Shown here in pieces: positions 38,647 through 46,733 of a stretch of 64,000 nucleotides of DNA; positions within the stretch are counted from its first letter, which is position 1; each line of letters starts with the position of its first letter. The stretch comes from Atherinomorus stipes. Its lineage: Eukaryota > Chordata > Actinopteri > Atheriniformes > Atherinidae. The notes below the pieces were generated by a model. That model did no database searches. It saw only the letters and a list, made by a program, of their open reading frames with translations, and had not been told where the DNA came from. The translations under genes were made by a program, and so were the position numbers. The DNA is taken from contig JALJCO010013377.1 in assembly GCA_023101725.1 (NCBI GenBank), forward strand, positions 62,001-126,000. Reading direction: 5' to 3'.

Positions 38647-41409
38647 CAAAACTGTCCCAAACAAATTAGAGCACCTTTCCCTTGAACAGTGGACCAAAAT
38701 ACCTGTCGACAGGTGTAGACGTCTTTTTGAACATTAGAGAAAACACCTGATTGCAGTGATCGTGTCAAAATGTTGCTCAACAAAATTTTAGCTTTGAAGC
38801 CCCATCAGGCTCATTTACCTGTTCTATTTTTTGTGTTTGTTTTCAATATTTCTTTCTAGCCACAACTGATTTTTTTTTTCCCTTTCTTTAATTGAAGGGT
38901 ATGAATTATTTGGAGGATGACTGTATATAGTAGGGGTAGTAGGGGTGCAATGATACAGAAAATTCACAGTTCAGTTCGATACTTCAGTGTCACAGTTCAA
39001 TATTTTTTCAAGACACAAAAAATACATTTTCATGCATTTTTTAACCCAATGTTCTTTTGTCCTCAATGGCTTACTATCAGGGTCATACTTAACATGAAAA
39101 CCAAAGTAGTTCCAAATGACAGATCTGAATGTAGTGTAACGCAGATCCACTGAGTTTTCAACACAGAGCTCATCGTTAGAACACAAGTTAATAAAATAAA
39201 TTTTAAAATGCTGTATTGTTCGATATTTGATACACAGTGTTCATGGTTCGATACACACCCATAGACCTCGGTTCGATACGAATACATGCATTGTTGCATC
39301 CCTAATGTTAGGGATGCACGATATTGGAATTTTGGCCAATATCCGATATTTTTAAACTCGTGGCCGGTAACAGATATTGATACCGATTTTAAAGCTGAAA
39401 AATAAGCAGCCATTTCAAATAGCAGCTTTGTCATCAGTTTCTGACACTTTAAAAAACAGGGGTGGGAAAAAATATTGATACACTGCAATATAGCTATATT
39501 TTCATATGCCGATATCAAATCGTTATTAAAAAATGTGGCATTGATCTATTTTACATACAAAATCACGCAAGATTTCATCATTCTGTTGAAAAATCTCACA
39601 ATATTTAGTTAATTCCTGCGAGATTTCGTAACAAAATGAAAAATCGTTCGAGATTTCGTTAGTAAAATAGATGGATACCGTGTTTTTAAATGTCAATATG
39701 ATATGAGCATATGAAAATATCGCAATATTTCAGTGTATCAATATTTTTTCCTACCCCTAGTCTTTAGAAGTATAAGAGTCTGTAAAAAAGAAGTTTTTGA
39801 AGAAGGACAAGTAGTTTGTGTTATTAGCTTTTAGAGACAGCGGCCTGATCGGTTAAATATTGGTGGGGTGGCCGATGTCCGATACTCAGTTTTAAGGCCG
39901 ATATAGGCTGATACCAATAAGGGGCCAATTATATTGTGCATCCCTATATATATTAGGTAGGGATGCACAATCACTTTAAAAAAAAACGATACCCGATAAA
40001 TTTCAGCTCCTGAAGTCTGATACTGATCATGACATCAAAACTATTAAAAAAAAAAAAAAAGAAAAAAAAAAGACTTTTCAAGCTCAAAACTGGAATTTTC
40101 AAGTTCTGCACTTCCCATCTTAAAAAATCCAACTGTAGGGGGTAGCTAGTGTCTAAAATAAGAAGGCAAAGTGGTGTAGAAGCAGCTTGGGGTCTCACCT
40201 GTGAAACAGCAGCTTTCTTTCGAGGTTAAAACCCAAATTACACACACGCAAAAAAAAAAAAAAACTGAGTTGAAATCATTTGGCCCCCACCAGTTTAAAA
40301 ATCCCATTTTCGCCCTATATATATGTATGTGTTATTGGGGCAAGTCATCATGATATGACTTATCAGACGACATAATTTCCTGTTATTGGCCCCTATATAC
40401 AGTTTGTGTGTATGCGTGTATATTATATCACATATACATATACATATATATATATATATATACATACACATACATATACATACACACACACGTTTTTATA
40501 TCCCCGTGGTGTATATCCATTGACATAATGCATTCCATAGCCCCTTGCCCTAAACCTAACGCCCATAACTGATTGCCTAAACCTAACCCTTGTCCTAACC
40601 CTAACGAAAACCTAATTGTAACTTAAGTTCTAAAAGCTAATCTTGACCCTCAAAATGAGGTTTGTACCCGTGGGGACCGGGAAAATGTCCCCACGAGGGA
40701 AAGACGTCCCTATGGTGATGGCAACAATCCGGAACATGGTCCCCACAATGTTTCAAAAAACTGTGCCCACTTACACACACATTAATACATAAACACACTT
40801 ACGAGAAACTACGTTTTACTTGCACTATAGTAACTACTCTACCAAACTCTAAGTTAAATGAATACCTCGTCCATCCAACAGCTATAACTCCAAACTCTAA
40901 AATCTCATGGACATGGACCCTCGTGGGTATACGACAGGATTTAGTTAATGATTGAAATGGATGCCTTTAGATGACCATTGTAGTGAACTGGTCCAACAGA
41001 AATAAACTTAAGTGAATTAAAGAGGCATAAGATGTGAAATTGTTGCCATTGGGACCAGCGTGAATCAGTCCACTTCCAGCTTTCTTGATCCGATTCTCCA
41101 AGTCCAGTGTTACTTTGGAGTGGTTTCAGGTTTGGATCTGAGGTTTTGGACCCACAAAGCTCTCTGCTTGGGGGCAGAATTATGATTATCCTGGTCTGAA
41201 AACAGAATATCTTCTTTCTGCTTTTGCACAACATTTCATTTTCTGCTTTATTTTCATTTAATTTCTATGCTGATGTCACACCAACAGACCTGAATCAGTT
41301 ATTGTAACTCTTACTAGAAAATTAAAAAAGAGCCCATTACCTTTTTCACAAGGTCCAACTGAACGTCCCCTGGAGGCTCAGGGAGGACCTTACTGTTCCG
41401 GCACCCCAT
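17310..41409 (-). CDS. pskh1: Serine/threonine-protein kinase H1, whole gene span (3 coding exons)
   Basis: PSKH1 is a CAMK-group protein kinase, anchored by N-terminal acylation and reported at Golgi, centrosome and nuclear speckles. The coding sequence joins 41409-41341, 34797-33874 and 17627-17310; every junction is phase 0 with GT..AG introns. It predicts 436 residues; as I recall human PSKH1 it is 424. Residues 1-23 carry the acylation signal, 24-94 a variable Pro/Ala/Gln-rich linker, and from about 110 the kinase domain: glycine loop GRGSFSRVV (117-125), AIK lysine K139, HRD at 228-230, DFG at 251-253, APE at 277-279, so it looks catalytically intact. The tail is Ser/Arg/Lys-rich and ends QQYNG. 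Introns are about 6.5 and 16.2 kb, the latter full of transposons. An untranslated first exon probably lies near 42.6 kb. Identity rests on close similarity to PSKH1 across the whole length. Confidence 0.95.
17791..17998. mobile_element. Family C Tc1/mariner-type MITE, complete copy
   Basis: A 208-bp element starting CACTACTCACAAAAG and ending TTTTTGAGAGTAGTG, flanked by TA on both sides. The corresponding place in the family B copy at 39309 (CATTTCAAATAGCAGCTTTG) is uninterrupted, which confirms insertion. Related sequence occurs at 20918-21093 and 8201-8290. Confidence 0.85.
18034..18333. mobile_element. Palindromic family A element, copy 4
   Basis: Starts AGGGGTGGGAAAAAATATCA, ends GATATTTTTTCCCACCC. 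The two arms are inverted copies with GAAATATTGCGATATTTTCA near the left end. It sits between CTGACACTTTTTAAAAC and TAGTCTTTAGGAGTTTTAAA of family B. Confidence 0.85.
19040..20490 (-). pseudogene. Tc1-like transposase, broken
   Basis: The start region reads MSEQMRFMR and then a stop codon. The N-terminal helix-turn-helix part continues as [39 protein letters not shown] and [14 protein letters not shown]. Further on come [30 protein letters not shown] and [10 protein letters not shown]. About 80 bp that in the sister copy encode the segment with the second catalytic Asp (QQDNDP-type) are missing. The part with the final catalytic residue ([11 protein letters not shown]) is present but split immediately afterwards by the hAT insertion at 19243-19708. 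Frame changes occur between these parts. Confidence 0.85.
19243..19708. mobile_element. hAT-type non-autonomous element nested in the Tc1 transposase
   Basis: 466 bp with inverted ends CAGAGGTTGCGCTA and CAGGGGTCGCGTTA, flanked by the perfect 8-bp duplication CTCCAGAG (19235-19242 and 19709-19716). Removing the element and one duplication restores continuous Tc1 sequence. A subterminal GTCAAAATGAC step is also repeated. A 69-codon ORF on the minus strand (19522-19313) has no domain I recognise. Confidence 0.9.
20879..20913. repeat. (TA)n microsatellite
   Basis: About 17 TA units directly after the Tc1 right end and before a family C fragment. Confidence 0.9.
20918..21093. mobile_element. Family C MITE, left end missing
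   Basis: From TTTTGGAGAACAGCATGATG to GTTTTGTGAGTAGTG it closely follows the copy at 17791-17998. The left terminus is replaced by the TA microsatellite. Confidence 0.75.
21769..22337. mobile_element. Tc1-like deletion derivative (MITE)
   Basis: Ends CAGTTGTCCTCAAAATTATT and, inverted, CAGTCATCCTCAAAATTATT, both next to TA. Inner segments (AACAATATTCTAGCTTC, GAGCCCCATCATGC) recur in the copies at 38459-38923 and 35694-35940. A poly-G run of about 18 bases lies at 22217-22234. No transposase survives. Confidence 0.85.
22340..23015. mobile_element. Fragments of another Tc1-like family around a small insertion
   Basis: Left end-like sequence (GTAATCAAAATTAGTCAACC) and a second terminal-type motif (CTCAAAATTATTCAACCCCT, about 22872) flank an unrelated block at 22475-22757. 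No transposase ORF. Confidence 0.5.
22475..22757. repeat. Insert bounded by an 18-bp inverted repeat
   Basis: AAGGTGAAAAGAGATGGA (22475-22492) returns exactly inverted at 22740-22757. The interior has T-rich tracts, a C homopolymer (about 22671-22684) and a partial third copy (TCTCTTTTCACC, 22587-22598). The family is unknown. Confidence 0.6.
23016..24420. other. Intron DNA without recognisable feature
   Basis: Part of pskh1 intron 2. No supported ORF, terminal repeat or RNA gene. A short G run is at about 23681-23690. Confidence 0.4.
24421..24900 (+). pseudogene. Decayed Tc1-like transposase, C-terminal part
   Basis: With frame changes, the plus strand encodes [33 protein letters not shown] and PEEHLKK. 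This matches the layout after the last catalytic Glu of Tc1-like transposases (E-x-VW-x-x-(L/M)-(D/K)R, then a Leu-rich helix and a LP/VP..YL-type segment). It differs in sequence from the two Tc1 copies at 18.8 and 48.6 kb. Stops are frequent upstream. Confidence 0.5.
25190..26480. other. G/T-skewed low-complexity region ending in a G-rich block
   Basis: The plus strand is strongly enriched in G and T, with poly-A (25845-25861) and poly-T (26180-26197) runs. From 26340 to 26480 it is almost pure G with scattered A, T and C. The ORFs predicted here are poly-Pro or poly-Gly artefacts. It may be an error-prone assembly segment. Confidence 0.6.
26838..28791. mobile_element. hAT-type element with nested hAT MITE
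   Basis: Ends TAGGGTTGTAACGGAACAC and, inverted, TAGGGCTGTAATGTGTAT, with subterminal GGTTCGGTACG and CTGTACCGAACTG motifs. The 8-mer ATGCTAAC at 26826-26833 and 28792-28799 is the target duplication. On the left, a four-base TAAC step separates it from the element end. A second element occupies 27911-28340. I see no clear transposase. Confidence 0.75.
27911..28340. mobile_element. hAT-type MITE nested in a larger hAT element
   Basis: Left end TGGGCTGCAAC, right end (inverted) TAGGGCTGCAACGATTACTC. Perfect duplication CTGCTGTT at 27903-27910 and 28341-28348. The right subterminal region is a CTCGAATTACTCGAG palindrome. Confidence 0.85.
28935..29988. mobile_element. hAT-type non-autonomous element, 1.05 kb
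   Basis: Ends TAGGCTTTACACGATCAGG and, inverted, TAGGCTTTCCACCGATCAGG. Perfect 8-bp duplication GCTAGTGT at 28927-28934 and 29989-29996. Subterminal GATCACCGATC-type steps repeat on both sides. No transposase ORF is recognised. Confidence 0.9.
30049..31190. repeat. Extreme G-rich tract bounded by poly-A
   Basis: From about 30080 to 31147 the plus strand is nearly all G, broken by single T, A or C. Poly-A lies before it (30051-30070) and an A-rich AAAC tract after it (31148-31190). A GC-rich but complex island (about 30774-30920) sits inside. It has high G-quadruplex potential, but homopolymer sequencing error is equally likely. All long ORFs across it are low-complexity artefacts. Confidence 0.9.
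31541..32427. mobile_element. hAT-type non-autonomous element
   Basis: Ends TAGGGCTGGGCGATATTGCC and, inverted, TAGGGCTGGGCGATATATCG. Flanks GTTGGAAA (31533-31540) and GTAGGAAA (32428-32435) match at seven of eight positions. The interior has no recognisable ORF. Confidence 0.9.
32436..33873. other. pskh1 intron 2 sequence next to exon 2
   Basis: AT-rich, no terminal repeats or supported ORF. The kinase frame continues a little past the exon 2 donor ([10 protein letters not shown]..), but that is intron read-through. Confidence 0.5.
33874..34797 (-). CDS. pskh1: pskh1 coding exon 2 (linker and most of the kinase domain)
   Basis: The acceptor TGTCCTCCAG precedes GTG at 34797; the donor GAG|GTGAGG follows 33874. 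308 codons, phase 0 at both ends. It encodes residues 24-331: [15 protein letters not shown], a Pro/Ala/Gln-rich linker that varies between vertebrates, [20 protein letters not shown] and the kinase core through KGKYSFSGE. The exon is GC-rich at third positions, unlike its AT-rich introns. The frame stays open 28 codons upstream to an ATG at 34881, but that ATG is in the intron and lacks PSKH1 similarity. Confidence 0.97.
34930..35690. other. pskh1 intron 1, no gene
   Basis: A tandem step (AGTCCGATATATATGCATG and a similar one 50 bp earlier) and a short hAT-like TAGGGGTGCACAATAAT start (about 34951) are present. No ORF is supported. Confidence 0.4.
35694..35940. mobile_element. Tc1-like MITE fragment
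   Basis: AAAATTATTCGTACCCTCCA resembles the end of the element at 21769-22337. ATGTTGTTGAGCAACACTTTG and the following segment match its inner region in inverse order. One end is lost. Confidence 0.55.
36180..37493. mobile_element. Family S element, about 1.3 kb, with related inverted ends
   Basis: Left end ATGGGCTCTATGCACAACTC; right end (inverted) AATGGGCTGTATGCACAACT. A 218-bp relative at 43449-43666 has the same ends (CAATGGGCTATATGCATGGC). The left 180 bp contain a GACACACCTGG/CCAGGTGTG-type inverted step also seen there. No ORF is recognised and the target duplication is unclear. Confidence 0.6.
37500..38440. other. pskh1 intron 1, weak exon-like segment
   Basis: At about 38212-38416 one plus frame reads without stop and ends at a GCAAG|GTAAGT donor. 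The peptide ([27 protein letters not shown]) matches nothing I know. Everything else is AT-rich non-coding. Confidence 0.2.
38459..38923. mobile_element. Tc1-like MITE, second copy of the 21.8-kb family
   Basis: Ends CAGTTGTCCTCAAATTATTC and, inverted, CAGTCATCCTCCAAATAATT, the right one followed by TA. Inner sequence parallels 21769-22337, including GTGGACCAAAATACCTGTCG. An (AAT)n run of about ten units lies at 38612-38643. Confidence 0.8.
38940..39304. mobile_element. hAT-like MITE
   Basis: Ends TAGGGGTGCAATGATAC and, inverted, TAGGGATGCAACAATGCATG. Subterminal CAGTTCGATACTTCAGTG and GTTCGATACGAATAC motifs recur. I could not find matching 8-bp flanks. It directly abuts the family B copy. 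Confidence 0.65.
39309..39946. mobile_element. hAT-type MITE family B, copy 3 (holds family A)
   Basis: Ends TAGGGATGCACGATATTGG and, inverted, TAGGGATGCACAATATAATT. It carries a family A palindrome (39458-39758) at the same internal site as the 17.7-kb copy but lacks the family C insertion. Flanking 8-mers do not match. Confidence 0.8.
39458..39758. mobile_element. Palindromic family A element, copy 5
   Basis: Starts AGGGGTGGGAAAAAATATTG and ends AATATTTTTTCCTACCCCT. Inverted arms with CATATGCCGATATCAAAT and GATATGAGCATATG. Confidence 0.8.
40430..40495. repeat. TA/CATA-type microsatellite
   Basis: Mixed TACATATA and CACACA units, with a continuous (TA)n core near 40447-40461. Confidence 0.85.
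40500..40780. repeat. Dispersed repeat with CCTAA-type internal steps
   Basis: TATATCCCCGTGGTGTATAT and GTGGGGACCGGGAAAATGTC surround a stretch of irregular CCTAAACCTAAC and CCTAACCCTAAC steps (about 40546-40615). I recall similar sequence as a dispersed repeat in fish introns. The steps are too few and degenerate to be a telomere array. Confidence 0.5.
41341..41409 (-). CDS. pskh1: pskh1 coding exon 1 with N-terminal acylation signal
   Basis: 23 codons from ATG at 41409 to AAG at 41341, followed by the donor GTAATG. The peptide starts [13 protein letters not shown] and ends DLVKK; human PSKH1, as I recall it, starts [13 protein letters not shown] and has DLVKK before the same junction. Gly2 with Ser6 fits N-myristoylation and Cys3 fits palmitoylation, so membrane anchoring is kept although residues 4 and 5 differ. 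The exon is too short to appear as a simple ORF. Just upstream a possible acceptor (GGGCAG, exon from 41426) has a weak pyrimidine tract, so the 5' edge of this exon is uncertain. Confidence 0.93.
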
Positions 41410-41429
41410 CACATCACCCGGGGCACCTG

Positions 41430-42587
41430 CCCAGCCAGCCACACAGGCCACCAGGAGCCCTGCCTCATTACAGCAACAGCTGATCCGACCCACTCAGGAC
41501 ATGCAGCATCCAGGCTGTACCCACATTCAGACAGGCGTTTGTGAGTCCAGCCAATTACACCCATTCAAGTCCCAGTGAGCTGGCAGAGGCAGCCAGGGCT
41601 CTTGAGTCACAGTGAGTCTAAATAAAACTTCCCAAGGTTCACAAATCCATCTTGTACACCGTGTTTCCCCGCCTCCTTCAGCAAGAACTTGTCTTTTGTT
41701 ATGGAGCTTTAACGGGATTCACCTGGCCGCAAGGTTGGCTGGCACGATGTACCTCAAGCCCCTTGAGGAACCAGCAGGAGCCTCATCTCACAAAACTGCA
41801 AGTTCAGATGCTAAATTTGATTGATCAAGGTAGGAGTGAACCGCCAGGGACATCAAGCTTCTCCAAAACGAGTGTAAGTGGGGTTCCCTCTTCAGAAGAA
41901 ACGCAGTGTCCTCCTGAATCATGCAGATCTTCCATGGAAAATAAGTCCATTAACTATGCATTGCTCCATTGGGAAAAGTTGCAATGTCTGCAGTAGTTTA
42001 GCCACAGATTAAACTGGAGAGTCGCAGGCTGATGAGGAGCAAAGCTGCAAAATGACAAACAAATATGATTTTAGTTAAGACTGACATGTGACCAGCAGCT
42101 CATGACTTATAAGCAGCAGATTGTATGGATGACAGGCCATGAGGAGGCAGAATCTGACCAAAGCTATTCACTCAACTTTTAAAAGTACAAAGAGAACAAG
42201 TATAATAGTTTAAAATTACTGCACTGTCACACATGGGTCATTTCTGACTTGAAAATTTATAGAACAAAAATTCCAAGCATGTCTTGCAACAGGAAATTAA
42301 TTTATAACACCTAAAAATCCCACTTTACACAACTAAACTTTACAAAGGAAATGGTCAGTTTGTTTAGGAAACTTGTAACCTGATAAATTAAAGTTACTTG
42401 AGATGTTTGTTTCTTTCTTTTTTTTTTCTTTTTTTTAGTCCAGGCCTTACTCATGTTAAAGATTTTCCCGCAGCAGAAAACTTTTCACGTCAGTTATCTT
42501 AAATCAAGCCAACACCTGGACAAACTTTCACAACTTAAACTACAACTCTGCCCTAGAAAAAGAGTAAAAAGTGACTTTAAATCTCAC
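41430..42587. other. pskh1: Probable 5' UTR intron of pskh1
   Basis: Lies between the candidate untranslated exon and the first coding exon. No repeat with clear ends and no supported ORF. Confidence 0.4.
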
Positions 42588-42930
42588 CTGTTAACTTGAC
42601 CGAGACAGCGAAGAGTCTAAACACGCTAACTAGCCTGCTAGCAACAGGGCAGGACTCCCAATTTCTGCCAAATCCAGCCTCCTCACCCCACTCTCACTCA
42701 GCTGGGCTCTCCATTTTCACCCCGTAGTTTCCCGACTTTCCTCCCGAGGACAGAGTTGTCAAATCCTCCGCGGACCTTCTCGGCAACACTTGAGTGTTTC
42801 CAGAGTTTAGGAGTTGGTTTGAGAGATGTCTGAAGGTGTGAATGGTAGAGACAAAACCACGCAAACAGGACCCGGTCGGTCGCTTTTCTGGACGGTGTTT
42901 TTCAACCAAGAGGAGGATCACCTTTCTACA
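42588..42930 (-). promoter_or_regulatory. pskh1: Candidate pskh1 untranslated first exon and promoter
   Basis: On the minus strand a good donor (TTAACAG|GTGAG) follows 42588. The 300 bp upstream are more GC- and CpG-rich than the surroundings (for example GAGAAGGTCCGCGGAGG and CCGACCGGGTCC). A short upstream ORF (ATGGAGAGCCCAGCTGAGTGA is the full reading, seven codons with stop) lies at about 42714-42694. The transcription start is not defined and no TATA box is obvious. Confidence 0.4.
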
Positions 42931-43128
42931 GACGGGACGTGGAAAGAAACAGGAGAAGAGGCACTGCTTCCGGTGCAGACTTTCAAAATAAAGCCGCTAT
43001 TACAACGACTTAGGCAGCGCATAGTTTGAAATTTAGTGACAATGGATCTGTGGAGATTGGGTTGGTTGGGGTTAAAGACCCATAATATATGCAGTTGTTT
43101 TGTGTAATTGTTATTTATCCTCTTTTTT

Positions 43129-43130
43129 GA

Positions 43131-43198
<68 letters not shown>

Positions 43199-43200
43199 AA
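43129..43200. repeat. (GAAA)n microsatellite
   Basis: About 18 uninterrupted GAAA units. Confidence 0.97.
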
Positions 43201-43341
43201 TGTTTTTTTTTAATAATAAGTAAACAGGTTTCAAGTCCAATGGCTTAATTGATAAATTGCTAAGGTGCAAATAGTTAATCTCAACAACAGTTAAAAAAAA
43301 AACATGTGCTGGTCTGTGTCCCTTTCTACAAATTTAAGTAA

Positions 43342-43386
43342 AAAGAAAAGAAAAGAAAAGAAAAGAAAAGAAAAGAAAAGAAAAGA
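43342..43386. repeat. (AAAAG)n microsatellite
   Basis: About nine AAAAG units, just left of the family S MITE. Confidence 0.95.
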
Positions 43387-43448
43387 AGCGGCACCCCCTG
43401 GCAACTGCCAGAAGGTGCCACTGCCATGTTCTGAGCCAGGCCCTGCTG

Positions 43449-43666
43449 CAATGGGCTATATGCATGGCTCCACTACTTCCTGAATTTCAGACAGCACCTT
43501 TGCTTCCTGTCTTTCATTACTGGTTGAACTAATTACTCCAGGTGTGTCTGGCCAGTTACTAAGGTCAGACACACCTGGGGTAATCAGTTCGTCCAGTCAC
43601 AACAGACAGGAAGCAAAGGTGCTGTCTGAAATTCAGGAAGTAGTGGAGCCGGGCATATAGCCCATT
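43449..43666. mobile_element. Palindromic family S MITE, 218 bp
   Basis: The whole element folds on itself: CAATGGGCTATATGC pairs with GCATATAGCCCATT, CCACTACTTCCTGAATTTCA with TGAAATTCAGGAAGTAGTGG, and CCAGGTGTGTCTGGCC with a GGTCAGACACACCTGG step near the centre. A longer relative is at 36180-37493. Confidence 0.85.
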
Positions 43667-44337
43667 CTGTCCTACGACGGCAGCAATCCAGCAGGCTTTC
43701 CATGTCTCTATGCTCCATTAATGAGTCATTGTGCCGAACTTGATTGGCTACTGAATCTATTTGATTCGAGTCAGCTGTGTTAGAGCAGGGAGAGATGGAA
43801 AACCTGCTGCTCATCGGATGGAATTGAGTATGGCCCGCTACACTGGATACAAACAGAAAAGATTTTTGTGCTTACAAATTTCATATCTGATCAGGTGACT
43901 ATGCATTTCCACCGGACCCGAAGCTCTGTGTTATTAAGTTCTCATGTCACCTGTGTTTAGCCGACACCCCCTTGTTTACCTCGTGCATGTGCTTAGATGT
44001 TTTGACACCCAAAACCCTTGGATGTCGTATGCGCAGAATGAAACCCGATCCGTCCCCCATCCTCGTTTCTCTTGTGTGTGTGTATCCTTCCTTACACCCC
44101 TCAACATGCAACCCAAAAATCAGATAGGCCTACACAAGAAATCTATTCGTGCGCCTGCTGCTTCTGGTGGAAAACGAGGGTTACTCTGCCCGAGTCTATA
44201 TTGCTCTATACAGGCAACCGAGGTAAGTTATCACCACAGATGTCTCTTTCATGCAAGTTATTTATATTTCAAGAAGAAATGTGCAAAAAACTTCACACCA
44301 TATGTGATTTTACAATGCGTGTTTTTATCAAATTTTG

Positions 44338-44455
44338 TCGGGTTCGAGTCCCCAACACCGTCCTTAAGCCCCGCCAACTGCACCCCGGGCGCTGTAATTG
44401 GCAGCCCACTAGTATCAGGCAAAACTTGAAATGGGTTAAATACAGAGATCAAATT
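44338..44455 (+). mobile_element. Truncated copy of the 3.2-kb SINE
   Basis: Starts at the B box (GGTTCGAGTCCCC), then CCTTAAGCCCCGCCAACTGC and CCCCGGGCGCTGTAA. It is 5'-truncated as is common for retroposed SINEs. Confidence 0.7.
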
Positions 44456-46733
44456 TTTTAATCAGGATTAATGAAGTATAAATTATTAATAACACTAACA
44501 ATAAAGTTATATTCTACTCTGTTCTATTCTAAATAGATGCCTCCTTTTATTTTGAAGGCCAGATCCTTCAACTTCCTGTACACCTCCCTCTGTCGATCTG
44601 TAACTTGCTACATCTATCCTTCCACCCAACTTTTTTCTCCCCCCTTCTCTTTTGAGGATGGGACGACCTCCCTTGGCTTGTTTCGACCCCACTGAGCCCT
44701 CACCGTCACTTCCTGGATACAACCAGAAATCCCTCTGAGAGAACGGTCGCTTCTGTCCGGGACAACTCTGGCTGGCATGTTTAACTCTCTCCACTCCTCT
44801 CTCATCTTAGCCTCACATTTCTCTTTGTATATTTGAGTTGAATGGCATGGAGAAAGAAAAATACTAGACACAGAGATTTGTTTAGTTTCTTTATGTGGCA
44901 GGATCCCTGAGGTGCACTCTGGTGGTCCTCAGGCCTGTTTTGGAGACCACCTAAGCCATTTAATTCAATGCAGACATGCAAACAGAAGAGGAGCCACTTT
45001 GCTTTTCATCTGCTGAGCCAGATGCATAGATGTGTTAATGAAACTGTCTGCGGTCATGTACATGTGTTTCCATTTGGAGCAGAACTGAAGTGGTTAAAAT
45101 CTTTGAGGTAAAAATTTGCAGAGTAAAAGTTGATGTTTCTGCAGCCTAGCCTCATGAAAATGTTCAAAATCTGTTCTGGTTTTCCCCACATGGTGTCACT
45201 GTATGCACAAATGTCACATCAAGGCCACCTCAAACTGTAACGCAACTTTTAAGTCATTTTATTAGACGGGCTGTTCTTTTACATCCCTCTATGCTGGAAA
45301 GAGCTGCATCCAGTTTCATCCTGCTTGTTTCATGAGCAAGGCAATAAAGAATGCAGCTCCTTGACTTTCATATTGATGTTCGAAAGTGCATCGGACTCAC
45401 TGCAGGCGGACCGTGGCCTGTGCAACTCGCAGCAGAGTTTTGTGGAGCGACATTAAAAGTGGAGAATTAGTAATAGGAAGACAAATGTTCCAGAAAGAGA
45501 CACAGAGAGACAGTAAAATTCATCTTATGATGCCAATAAAGCTCCTTGAATTGGATTGAGGTTGTGAAAATGAGTGGAGGAGACGGGCGGGGGTGATGGA
45601 GGAAGACAACGGATGACAGATGGTGGGTACCAGACAGAAATATAGGAAGAAAGGAAAGGAGAGGGAGGGGGCAGAAAGATGAAGCAGCAGACAGTAATCA
45701 AAATGGAAAGAGGCTGATACAGAGATAGAAAGGAAGAGGATGCCGCCAGCAGGGACAAATGGAGATGGAAAAGATGAGACAAAGAGAGGATAAAAGTGAA
45801 GAAAGGCAGTCTCTGAGGATGTGTGCTGCGTGTTCAGCCTCCCTCCGCAGTGCAGCTCAGGTCAGGGCCTCTGCGACTCGCTGCTACATCGTCACCCTCG
45901 TGATCGATCACCGCTTTGTCGCACTCTGATTAAGATGCTTTGTCTGCTTCTATTGACAACTCGCGCGTCTTCTCTGCATCGCATATCTCCCACTTCTATA
46001 TTTCCCCCTCGTCTCTCAATCACTTGTGCGCACTCTCTTTTTCCCCCCTTCAAAAGGTCAATATCATCTATTAGATCTAAATTTGCTGACTGCTGTAGTA
46101 TTTATCCAAACAGGGGGAAGAGGTGATGCTCCATTAAAAGCTCAATTGACTCCGTGTGTGTCTGTCTCCGTTAATGTCCCTCGTGATGGTTTCCCCTCAT
46201 TTGTGTCTGTTTGTGGGGAAAGAGGAGCCATGTGTTTCTGCTGAGCTTCCAGGCAGTCCAGGGAGGTGAGACAAGACAAGAAACTGTAGAAAATTACATT
46301 GTGTGTCAAATCTGATCTTTGCTGGGGAATATAGCTATTTCTGTTCCCTGCTCCTCCCCTCCTCTAGCAGGGAACTCCCCAGGAGAGTCGGGGGTAAAAA
46401 AAAAAACAAAGAGACGGAGACCAGCGCTGCATACTGTCAGTGAACTCAATATTGATTACTACAGGAGCACGACTCCCTGAGGGAATATTGTGTGAATGCT
46501 ACACTGACACCACAAGAGATAAAAATATCATAAAACACAGACACGTTCCTTGTTAGAATATTCTTTACAACCATTGGCGAGCTTTTAGTTTCTGGAGGAA
46601 CATTATAAAGTTTTTTCCTTTACTCCTGTTAGATGATGCGGCAACCAAGGCAGCTGGGACAGTAACTTGGATTTTGAATGCCTTGAAAGCACAGTCTTTA
46701 ACTATTGCTCTTTTAACAGTTGACACACTGCAA
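44456..46733. other. Long non-coding stretch without supported gene
   Basis: ORFs on both strands at 44507-44871 encode basic, low-similarity peptides in overlapping frames and have no known domain. The rest is AG-rich (45480-45800) or AT-rich DNA. Confidence 0.4.

Noticed and set aside
40546..40615. Interstitial telomere-like CCTAA repeats
   Set aside because: Units are irregular and few, and flanking sequence looks like a dispersed repeat; no run of perfect CCCTAA.
42826..43029. Divergent small protein opposite the pskh1 promoter
   Set aside because: 67 codons with no recognisable domain; likely chance in a GC-richer promoter region.
43129..43386. CRISPR-like array
   Set aside because: Simple GAAA and AAAAG microsatellites without spacers; the genome is vertebrate.
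44507..44871. Two overlapping minus-strand ORFs, basic, possible DNA-binding protein
   Set aside because: Overlap in different frames and show no motif that I can name.
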